Source: Deltaproteobacteria bacterium
Lineage (GTDB): Bacteria > Desulfobacterota > Desulfobacteria > Desulfobacterales > JAFDDL01
DNA length: 5,291 nucleotides
Direction of reading: 5' to 3'
NCBI GenBank assembly: GCA_019310865.1
Contig: JAFDDL010000468.1
Coordinates: forward strand, 1 to 5,291
Under the pieces are notes generated by a model that was given only the letters and a program-made list of their open reading frames with translations, was not told where the DNA came from and did no database searches. Shown here one piece after another: positions 1 to 4,999 of this stretch. A program made the translations under genes and the position numbers. Position 1 is the stretch's first letter; every line of letters starts with the position of its first letter.

Positions 1-2
1 AC

Positions 3-188
3 GAACCGGAGACCTGGGATGGGTTGGTTCCACGGTTGATGAGGAGGGATGATGATAAAGTTATCAAGGGGCTCGAATTTGCAGGCGGATACGAAGCTTT
101 GTGTCATGGTTGCAGGGCTTCGTGGTTGACAGGGGAAATTGCAGGTTTAAGGACAAGAAAAAAAAAAAAAAAGGAGGGCGGAATATGA
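3..188 (+). CDS. Possible 3' end of an unidentified upstream gene
   Basis: The frame starting at base 3 is open from the window edge to a TGA at 186-188, about 61 codons. Its stop overlaps the ATG of the next gene in an ATGA arrangement, which is typical of translationally coupled genes in an operon. The peptide is protein-like in its first part, with an acidic RDDDKVIKG stretch and a CHGC pair. It ends in a run of lysines encoded by the A tract just before the reductase gene. I do not recognise the family. The lysine-rich tail is dictated by the A tract and the Shine-Dalgarno sequence, so the open frame may be fortuitous. A competing reading in another frame is described in the findings. Confidence 0.25.
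   Translation, partial: EPETWDGLVPRLMRRDDDKVIKGLEFAGGYEALCHGCRASWLTGEIAGLRTRKKKKKEGGI
158..172 (+). repeat. Homopolymer of 15 A directly before the reductase RBS
   Basis: Fifteen consecutive A residues run into the Shine-Dalgarno sequence AAGGAGG. The tract is upstream of the chosen start codon, so a length change would not shift the reductase frame. It could alter leader structure or transcript slippage, and it is also a place where base calling commonly fails. Confidence 0.9.
171..177 (+). promoter_or_regulatory. Strong ribosome binding site fixing the reductase start
   Basis: AAGGAGG at 171-177 is a full anti-16S match and lies 7 bases before the ATG at 185. This selects 185 over the in-frame upstream ATG at 101. 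That upstream start would place the Shine-Dalgarno sequence and the A tract inside the protein and has no comparable site of its own. Confidence 0.85.
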
Positions 189-1180
189 GTAAAAAAAAGC
201 TGAAGGTCAAGATCAAACCTCTAGGAATTTTGGACTTGATGGCTTTCAAAAACCTGGTTTCCAATAGAGAAAAAGTAATGGCGAGTGGATCGAATGCGCG
301 ATTGAAAGTCGATCCGATGAACAAACTGGCACGAAAGCTTCACCCGGACAGACAATATCTCGTGATTGGTAATGTCAAAAAAGAGACCAAAAGCACCCGT
401 ACCTTTCGTCTAATTGCAGATCCTGAAAGTGAAACCAAGAGCCTGGCTAATTTCCGGGCTGGACAGTATTTAAGTATAAAAGCTGAGGTCGACGGCGTAG
501 CCACATCGAGACCTTATTCACTCTCATCCGCGCCATCTGATTTGTTGAAAAACGGGTATTACGAGATTACCGTCAAAAAGGTTGCAAACGGATTTATGAC
601 GGACCATATGTGGAAAAATTGGAAAGTCGGCACCAAGGTGGAGTGTTCTGATCCCACCGGATTGTTTTATTATGAACCGATCAGGGACGGAAATAATGTT
701 GTTGGAATCGCCGGTGGTTCGGGAATTACGCCTTTTCGGTCTTTGGCGCGAGAGATGGTGAATGGAGATTCGGATTTAAGATTAACCGTGCTCTACGGCA
801 GCAGTGACGAGAATGACATTGTATTTTACGAGGATCTAAAAAGGTTGGAAGACCTGACCAACGGCAGGTTGAAGGTTGTGAATGTCCTGAGTTGCGAAAA
901 TCCCACTTTGAAAGGATGCAAAACCGGGTTTATCTCACAGGATGTTATAAAAAAATACTCCGATCCGGCTAAAAGCGTCTATTTTCTCTGTGGACCTGAA
1001 GTCATGTACCGGTTTGCGATGAGTGAACTGGGATCCTTTAAATTAAGAAGAAAACAGATCCGCAGGGAACTGTTCAGCGGAACTGACGATGTAACAAGAT
1101 TTCAGGATTTTCCAAAAGATGTTGCCGGCTGTAACTGTGAATATGGGAGGATTGAAAAAAAATATCCAGGCCAAGGCTAA
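185..1180 (+). CDS. FAD/NAD(P)-binding ferredoxin-reductase-like protein (frameshifted from its [2Fe-2S] domain)
   Basis: This is the flavin and pyridine-nucleotide half of a soluble ferredoxin-NADP-reductase-superfamily electron-transfer protein, 331 codons to the stop. An N-terminal extension of about 55 residues, basic and without a signal peptide, precedes the FAD-binding barrel. The barrel shows FRAGQYLS (about 90-97) and the flavin motif RPYSLSSAP (109-117). The nucleotide-binding part shows AGGSGITPFRS (176-186), LYGSSDENDI (203-212) and the C-terminal FLCGPEVMY (267-275). The RRELFSG stretch (293-299) normally leads into a linker and a plant-type ferredoxin domain. Here homology stops at about residue 315, and the last 16 residues are out-of-frame sequence. 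The ferredoxin domain continues in the +1 frame from about 1125. The domain order (FAD, NAD, C-terminal [2Fe-2S]) is that of phthalate-dioxygenase-reductase-like and Hcr-like reductases. Its electron partner is not evident. As drawn, the product would lack its iron-sulfur centre. Confidence 0.85.
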   Translation: MSKKKLKVKIKPLGILDLMAFKNLVSNREKVMASGSNARLKVDPMNKLARKLHPDRQYLVIGNVKKETKSTRTFRLIADPESETKSLANFRAGQYLSIKAEVDGVATSRPYSLSSAPSDLLKNGYYEITVKKVANGFMTDHMWKNWKVGTKVECSDPTGLFYYEPIRDGNNVVGIAGGSGITPFRSLAREMVNGDSDLRLTVLYGSSDENDIVFYEDLKRLEDLTNGRLKVVNVLSCENPTLKGCKTGFISQDVIKKYSDPAKSVYFLCGPEVMYRFAMSELGSFKLRRKQIRRELFSGTDDVTRFQDFPKDVAGCNCEYGRIEKKYPGQG

Positions 1181-1400
1181 CGAGAATATAATGGTATCAC
1201 TTGAAAAAGCAAACATAACACCACCATCCAAGTGCCGTTCCGGAGAGTGCGGATTCTGCCATTCCCACCTGATCTCCGGAGACATTTTTGTCGATCCGGA
1301 TAACGATGGTAGACGGATGGCAGATAAAAAGTTCAAAGGATTTCACCCTTGTTCATCCTATCCGGTATCCGATTTGGAGATCGAGGTCCCAAGGCAATAG
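1119..1400 (+). CDS. C-terminal [2Fe-2S] ferredoxin domain of the preceding reductase, in a shifted frame
   Basis: This frame encodes a plant-type [2Fe-2S] domain of about 90 residues. Counting from the ATG at 1119, the cluster ligands are C39, C44 and C47 in KCRSGECGFC and C78 in HPCSSYP. That is the C-x4-C-x2-C ... C pattern of this fold. The strand VTVNMGG at the start and SDLEIEV at the end bound a complete domain. The frame overlaps the upstream part by 62 bases, and neither the ATG at 1119 nor that at 1143 has a Shine-Dalgarno sequence. It is therefore best read as the 3' part of one gene (185-1400) broken by a frameshift at about 1118-1135, with one extra base or two missing. A free-standing ferredoxin subunit is possible but less likely. 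Its role would be to pass single electrons between the flavin and an unknown partner. Confidence 0.8.
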   Translation: MLPAVTVNMGGLKKNIQAKANENIMVSLEKANITPPSKCRSGECGFCHSHLISGDIFVDPDNDGRRMADKKFKGFHPCSSYPVSDLEIEVPRQ

Positions 1401-1401
1401 A

Positions 1402-1572
1402 GATAGTGCCATCCTTTTCCTCGATGAGATAGGTGAGCTGCCGATTATGGCCCCACCCCTTCGTCAGTGCAGGGACGATATCCCGCTCATTGCCAATTGG
1501 CTGGCGGAAAAACTCGAAACAGATCTAACAGAACAATTATCCGAGGGCAGGGGAAAAACTATGCATGCATAG
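1402..1572 (+). pseudogene. Remnant of a sigma-54-dependent (NtrC-family) activator, internally deleted
   Basis: Two bases after the ferredoxin-domain stop, one frame reads SAILFLDEIGELP (1405-1443), the Walker B region of sigma-54 activators. It continues directly into PIMAPPLRQCRDDIPL (about 1441-1488) and IANWLAEKL (1489-1515), which in intact AAA+ domains lie roughly 60 residues further on. The segment between them, normally holding the second region of homology and the arginine finger, is missing, and the join is in frame. The N-terminal part (GAFTGA loop, Walker A) and a DNA-binding domain are also absent, and the frame closes at 1570-1572. In another frame a phrase resembling EFLQASRYP (1583-1609) may be a trace of the pre-WPGNVREL region, but this is weak. 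No start codon or RBS belongs to it. It is a dead fragment, not a functional regulator. Confidence 0.75.
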
Positions 1573-1618
1573 GGCCAATACCGAATTTCTGCAAGCTTCC
1601 CGCTATCCTGCAGGTTGA

Positions 1619-1632
1619 CGCCATATATGGCG
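1619..1632. promoter_or_regulatory. 14-bp perfect palindrome, candidate activator binding site
   Basis: CGCCATATATGGCG is a perfect inverted repeat. Its centre lies about 153 bases upstream of the start site predicted from the sigma-54 promoter at 1753-1768, a usual distance for enhancer-binding proteins. The related motif CCAAATATGG follows at 1640-1649 and CCATATATCC at 1677-1686. The palindrome is seen directly. Its role as an upstream activating sequence is inferred from position. Confidence 0.45.
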
Positions 1633-1639
1633 CCACAAA

Positions 1640-1686
1640 CCAAATATGGTGTTTCCCGCATTATTCCATTTTCCCTCCATATATCC
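1640..1686. repeat. Two further CC(A/T)6GG-like boxes downstream of the palindrome
   Basis: CCAAATATGG (1640-1649) and CCATATATCC (1677-1686) repeat the core of the palindrome CCATATATGG (1621-1630). Centre-to-centre distances are 19 and 37 bases, close to one and two units of the same spacing. The third box is degenerate in its final two bases. These may be a set of binding sites for one dimeric regulator. The rest of 1573-1752 shows no gene or structure I can support. Confidence 0.35.
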
Positions 1687-1752
1687 TAACTATTCCCCCA
1701 TACTCCATTGCTGTAAGCAGTCTGACTCATTTCTGAAACGGCCTATCACCGT

Positions 1753-1768
1753 TGGCATGTAAGATGCA
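1753..1768 (+). promoter_or_regulatory. Sigma-54 (-24/-12) promoter for the GMC oxidoreductase
   Basis: TGGCATGTAAGATGCA fits the RpoN consensus TGGCACG-N4-TTGCW. The essential GG (1754-1755) and GC (1766-1767) are exactly 12 bases apart start to start, and 9 of the 11 other specified and core positions or better also fit; the clear departures are T for C at 1758 and A for T at 1764. Transcription would begin near 1779, about 40 bases before the ATG at 1821, leaving room for the RBS at 1806-1811. The promoter implies that expression of the downstream genes needs an ATP-dependent enhancer-binding activator, for which a candidate gene lies at the end of the window. Confidence 0.65.
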
Positions 1769-1805
1769 ATTATTTTAATTCAACCAGACAGTATCTGTAC
1801 TGGGA

Positions 1806-1811
1806 AAGGAG
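1806..1811 (+). promoter_or_regulatory. Ribosome binding site of the GMC oxidoreductase
   Basis: AAGGAG at 1806-1811 is followed by 9 bases and the ATG at 1821. This supports that start, which also places the FAD-binding glycine motif at residue 14, as expected for the family. Confidence 0.8.
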
Positions 1812-1820
1812 AGTGTTTGA

Positions 1821-3158
1821 ATGGAAACATTTCAAAAAGAATATGATGTAATCGTTGTCGGTTCCGGTCCAGGAGGAGCCACTGTTGCAAAAGAGTTGAC
1901 ACAACGTGGCGAGAAAGTTCTTATTCTTGAATGGGGCGATAATGCTCCGGTAAAGGGGACCTATCTACAATACCTGCCTCAACCCGGAAAGAGCCTTCTG
2001 TTCACCAATGGTTTTCTGGCCATAGTTCGAGGCATTATGACGGGTGGGAGTTCAATGATTTATTTTGCTACCGCCTTTGATCCGCCACAAGAAACGTTCA
2101 AATCATATGGTATTGATATTTCGAACGAAATCGAAGAGATTCGGAACGAACTGCCTGTTGCGCCGCTTTCCGATGAGCTGACCGGTCCGGCAGCCGTGCG
2201 AATTATGGAAAGCGCCCGGGATCTTGGTTATGACTGGAACAAACTGCCGAAATTTATTTACCAAAACGAGTGCCGGTCTAAGTGCCACAAATGTGCCTTT
2301 GGATGCCCCTATGGAGCCAAATGGAATGCTCGCATGTTTGTGGAAGAAGCGGTGGAGGACGGAGCGCAACTCATCAATGGCGCAAAAGTACGAAAAGTGC
2401 TGACCGAGAACCGAAAAGCGGTTGGAGTCGAATACCGGAAAGGCGGTCGGACGCGTAAAGTGTTTGCCTCCAAGGTCATTCTCTCGGCCGGCGGTATCGG
2501 CACGCCGACAATCTTGCGCGAAAGCGGCAACAACCGGGCGGGATACGATTTTTTCTATGATCCGTTAATTTTTGTTATGGGGACTGTAAAAGGAATCAAA
2601 GGCGGAAATGAAATCCCCATGGTCGGGGGTGTTCATATGGAAGAAGAGGGGTACCTGATGACCGACAACGCACTTCCGTGGCCAAATCACGCGCAGTTGG
2701 CCGCCATGGTGGGAAAGTTTGGCAAGATGTTTTCCACCGGCAAGACGCTTACGATAATGGTCAAGGCCAAGGATGCTCTTTCCGGCAGGCTGACGGACAA
2801 AGGCGGTGTAAAAAAGGCGTTAACTGAGGAGGATAAACGAAAACTTTTCAAAGGGTACGCACGGGCCAAAGATATTCTGGAAAACGCTGGAGCCAGGGAC
2901 GTCTTTAAGAGCTGGTATGTTGCAGCACACCCTGGCGGTACGGCCAAGATTAATGAAATTGTTGACTCTGACCTGAAAACGGAACTCGAAAATCTATATG
3001 TTTGCGATTGTTCGGTCATTCCGGAAGCCTGGGGATTGCCGCCGACATTTAGCTTGCTTTGCCTTGGCAAACGGTTGGCCAAACATTTGAGCGGCGAGAA
3101 AACGTCAATAATCAAGCAGCGGGAGAACGTTTGGATTTTAAAAAACTCACCCAATTAG
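1821..3158 (+). CDS. GMC-family FAD-dependent oxidoreductase, short form with a four-cysteine motif
   Basis: This is a predicted cytoplasmic flavoprotein of 445 residues that would oxidise an alcohol group; the substrate is unknown. The N-terminus carries the FAD dinucleotide-binding motif VVGSGPGGA (12-20) with the acidic residue E37 ending the second strand. The GMC N-domain signature is GGSSMIY (75-81), and VILSAGGIGTPTIL (219-232) is the second GMC signature. The C-terminal GMC domain has HPGGTAK (370-376), then NLYVCDCSVIP and GLPPT (405-409). H370 matches the conserved catalytic histidine. The usual second residue (Asn or His in NPT/HPT) is P407. Residues 151-162 hold C151, C155, C158 and C162 followed by P163. 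This is an iron-sulfur-like cysteine set of a kind seen in some GMC relatives as CxxCxxCxxxC. At 445 residues it is shorter than the usual 500-600, and the reduction seems to fall in the substrate domain. No signal peptide is seen. It is the first gene after the sigma-54 promoter, and the hydrolase follows after 99 bases with no terminator. Confidence 0.85.
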   Translation: METFQKEYDVIVVGSGPGGATVAKELTQRGEKVLILEWGDNAPVKGTYLQYLPQPGKSLLFTNGFLAIVRGIMTGGSSMIYFATAFDPPQETFKSYGIDISNEIEEIRNELPVAPLSDELTGPAAVRIMESARDLGYDWNKLPKFIYQNECRSKCHKCAFGCPYGAKWNARMFVEEAVEDGAQLINGAKVRKVLTENRKAVGVEYRKGGRTRKVFASKVILSAGGIGTPTILRESGNNRAGYDFFYDPLIFVMGTVKGIKGGNEIPMVGGVHMEEEGYLMTDNALPWPNHAQLAAMVGKFGKMFSTGKTLTIMVKAKDALSGRLTDKGGVKKALTEEDKRKLFKGYARAKDILENAGARDVFKSWYVAAHPGGTAKINEIVDSDLKTELENLYVCDCSVIPEAWGLPPTFSLLCLGKRLAKHLSGEKTSIIKQRENVWILKNSPN

Positions 3159-3244
3159 TCTGTCATCTTACATCAGTACGGGTCATGGTAGAGAGAATAT
3201 TCCCTATGATTTCACCAACCAAAGCATAACACACTTTAAAACAT

Positions 3245-3249
3245 AGGAG
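3245..3249 (+). promoter_or_regulatory. Ribosome binding site of the alpha/beta hydrolase
   Basis: AGGAG at 3245-3249 lies 8 bases before the ATG at 3258. The 99-base gap after the GMC gene contains no sigma-54 motif and no hairpin followed by a T run, which is consistent with cotranscription. Confidence 0.75.
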
Positions 3250-3257
3250 TAAAAGCG

Positions 3258-4106
3258 ATGAGTTATGAAGGCAAGAAGGTGGTACGCGATGGTGTTACCC
3301 TCAATATACTGGATAAGGGCGAAGGTCTTCCCGTACTGTTGATCCACGGCTTCCCCGACTCCAACTACCTCTGGCGCCATCAGATCCAGGCGCTGACTAA
3401 GGCGGGTTACCGGGTGATTGCCCCGGATCTTCGCGGCTTTGGTCTCTCTGACCGGCCCGAAGGTGTTGAGCAATACCTCATCCCGGAGACTATAGCCGAT
3501 ATTGCTGCGATTTTGGATGAATTGGGTGTAAAGGAAAAAGCTGCATTGGTTGGTCACGATTGGGGTGCGGTTCTCTGCTGGGGAATGATTGACAGAATGC
3601 CGGAAAACTTCAGTTGTTTCTGCCCGATGTCGGTGGGACCCGCTCAGACCTATGTTAATTGCACCGATATACGCCAGAAAGAAATGAGTTGGTATATTTT
3701 GTATTTTCAAATGCAGGGCTTGCCCGAGCAAACTCTTACAGCCAACGACTGGCGGCTGTTTCGTGAATGGGTTCGTCACCACCATGAGGTGGATCACTGG
3801 CTCGAAGACTTGTCTCGCGAGGGCGCACTGACGTCAGGAATCAACTGGTATCGCGCTAATATGCAATGGTTGATGGAGGCTGGTGAGGAGGTATCACGGG
3901 TGCCGACAATGGGGTTGTGGAGCGATGGCGACGCCTATCTGGTGGAAGAGCTGGTAATGGCGGCAGGGCGTTATGTCCAGGCGGACTGGCATTATGAGCG
4001 GGTAGAGAATGCCTCACATTGGATGATGCTGGATCGGCCGGATCATGTCAACCGTTTGCTACTGAATTTCCTGAAGCAATATCACAACGAAGTTTTGCCA
4101 AAATAG
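3258..4106 (+). CDS. Alpha/beta hydrolase, epoxide-hydrolase type
   Basis: This is a complete cytoplasmic alpha/beta-hydrolase-fold enzyme of 282 residues, a normal length for bacterial epoxide hydrolases. The oxyanion-hole motif is HGFPDSNYLW (30-39). APDLRGFGLSD (55-65) is the strand and loop typical of the epoxide hydrolase and dehalogenase branch. The nucleophile elbow GHDWGA (99-104) puts an aspartate, D101, where esterases have serine. D225 in WSDGDAYL is the probable acid, and H254 in NASHW is the base. The cap carries NWYR (196-199), whose Y198 matches a lid tyrosine that protonates the epoxide oxygen in soluble epoxide hydrolases. The expected reaction is hydration of an epoxide to a vicinal diol through an alkyl-aspartate intermediate. 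A haloalkane or fluoroacetate dehalogenase is the main alternative because these share the aspartate nucleophile and HDWG. The NWYR motif tips the call. The gene probably shares the sigma-54 transcript of the GMC oxidoreductase, which could act on an alcohol product. Confidence 0.85.
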   Translation: MSYEGKKVVRDGVTLNILDKGEGLPVLLIHGFPDSNYLWRHQIQALTKAGYRVIAPDLRGFGLSDRPEGVEQYLIPETIADIAAILDELGVKEKAALVGHDWGAVLCWGMIDRMPENFSCFCPMSVGPAQTYVNCTDIRQKEMSWYILYFQMQGLPEQTLTANDWRLFREWVRHHHEVDHWLEDLSREGALTSGINWYRANMQWLMEAGEEVSRVPTMGLWSDGDAYLVEELVMAAGRYVQADWHYERVENASHWMMLDRPDHVNRLLLNFLKQYHNEVLPK

Positions 4107-4112
4107 GTTTGA

Positions 4113-4157
4113 AATACAAGTCGATTCATGTCATACATTTTTTATGTCAATACAAGT
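4113..4157 (+). repeat. Short direct repeats upstream of the regulator gene
   Basis: AATACAAGT occurs at 4113-4121 and again at 4149-4157, and ATGTCA occurs at 4128-4133 and 4144-4149. The repeats fill the 77-base gap between the hydrolase stop and the regulator start. They could be operator half-sites for autoregulation, but the region is AT-rich and chance cannot be excluded. Confidence 0.3.
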
Positions 4158-4183
4158 TCTTATTCTTTGCTCAACAACATTTG

Positions 4184-4999
4184 ATGAGTATGATGGAAAC
4201 AAAAAAGAAAACAGATCTATCAGATGAGGTCAAACTTGATAATCATACGCTGGAGCAACTTAGCTTTCAGCTTTCACAATCCTCCGCATTCCTGAATAAC
4301 TTCCTCGACTCCTTTGCGGTCCTTGCCACTAATGAAAACGGTTTTATTACAACCGGCAACAAAACCGCTGAGAATCTCTTCCTTTTTTCAACAGAAGAAT
4401 TACTCTCACGGCATATCTCGGTTCTCATGGAAGAACCGCAGGAAGACTTGGAATTCATTCCGCAGGTTGGCAGGGACGCGGGCTTGGAGATTAGCTGTAA
4501 GAAAAAAAAGGGGACTGTGTTTTCTGCCAGAGTGCGGCGTGCCAGTTTCAAATGGAAAAAGAATGAATCGTTATCCTGGCTCTTTTTCTTTGAGGACATG
4601 AAATACGAAAAGAGCATGAAACATTGGTTGTTTGAACCTCTTCAATTTGAAAAGCTTCTTTCCGAGCTTTTCGCCTCTTTCGTCCATATTCAGGATAGTG
4701 AATTCGATGACAAAATCTATTACGCACTCCAGCGGATCGTGCATGTTTTTGAAACTGATCGATGTCACTTGCTGCAATACAGATACGATACAAAAGAGTA
4801 TGTGTTCACTCACTCATGGGCATCCGAAGGACTTCCTAATATTAAAATAGGCATTACCTCCGGCCCCGCGGACGTCCCCTGGATTTACACAAACTTTGCA
4901 CGTTCACAGAAAATCTTTCAGTTCAATAGTATAGATGATTTGCCTGATGAAGCCGAGGTAGATAAAAAGTTCTTTCGATTGGAGCGAAATCGTTCTTAA
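4184..4999 (+). CDS. Sigma-54-dependent regulator, 5' part with PAS and GAF domains (frameshifted)
   Basis: This is the N-terminal sensory half of an NtrC/FhlA-type enhancer-binding protein, 271 codons to a premature stop. A hydrophilic leader is followed by a PAS domain at about residues 30-140. It opens with FLNNFLDSFAVLATNENGFI and contains NKTAENLFLFSTEELL, the usual PAS core. A short connector leads to a GAF domain from about residue 155, with SFVHIQD, YYALQRIVHVFETDRCHLLQY and THSWASEG, a pattern common in sigma-54 regulators of this type. The homology breaks at about 4963-4998, and the rest of the GAF domain continues in another frame. The start is uncertain. The ATG at 4184 begins just before the domain, but 4190 and 4193 are also ATG and none has a good RBS. 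The longer open frame back to 4019 lies inside the hydrolase and is not credible. The ligand sensed is unknown. As the only nearby activator-type gene, it is the candidate regulator of the promoter at 1753. Confidence 0.75.
   Translation: MSMMETKKKTDLSDEVKLDNHTLEQLSFQLSQSSAFLNNFLDSFAVLATNENGFITTGNKTAENLFLFSTEELLSRHISVLMEEPQEDLEFIPQVGRDAGLEISCKKKKGTVFSARVRRASFKWKKNESLSWLFFFEDMKYEKSMKHWLFEPLQFEKLLSELFASFVHIQDSEFDDKIYYALQRIVHVFETDRCHLLQYRYDTKEYVFTHSWASEGLPNIKIGITSGPADVPWIYTNFARSQKIFQFNSIDDLPDEAEVDKKFFRLERNRS

Noticed and set aside
68..83. Sigma-54-like motif before the reductase (GG at 69-70, TTGCA at 79-83)
   Set aside because: The -12 half is good, but the -24 half lacks TGGCAC beyond the GG pair. 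It is too weak to call without a mapped transcript.
126..154. Perfect TTGACA (-35) at 126-131
   Set aside because: No acceptable -10 box is found 16-18 bases downstream; the sequence there reads taaggac.
101..184. Upstream in-frame ATG at 101 as the reductase start
   Set aside because: It would encode a lysine run from the A tract and bury the strong RBS at 171-177. The ATG at 185 has ideal spacing and fits the family's N-terminus.
1118..1140. Programmed ribosomal frameshifting joining the reductase halves
   Set aside because: There is no slippery heptamer, stop-codon slip site or nearby stimulatory hairpin at the junction. Mutation or sequencing error is simpler.
1467..1736. Open frame of 89 codons across the intergenic region
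   Set aside because: It shadows the regulator remnant in another frame and then reads through AT-rich DNA carrying the palindrome. It has no RBS and no recognisable domain.
3159..3257. Terminator or promoter between the GMC and hydrolase genes
   Set aside because: Only an 8-bp GAATATTC palindrome without GC-rich arms or a T run is present, and no -24/-12 or convincing -35/-10 pair.
2687..3797. Minus-strand open frames opposite the GMC and hydrolase genes
   Set aside because: They are antisense shadows of genes with clear domain motifs and RBSs on the + strand, and have no recognisable domain of their own.
3258..4106. Haloalkane dehalogenase assignment for the hydrolase
   Set aside because: The Asp nucleophile and HDWG are shared with dehalogenases, but the NWYR cap motif fits epoxide hydrolases better. 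It is kept only as an alternative.
4019..4183. Regulator start at 4019 inside the hydrolase gene
   Set aside because: The extra 55 residues are the shifted frame of the hydrolase C-terminus plus AT-rich intergenic sequence, with no domain similarity.
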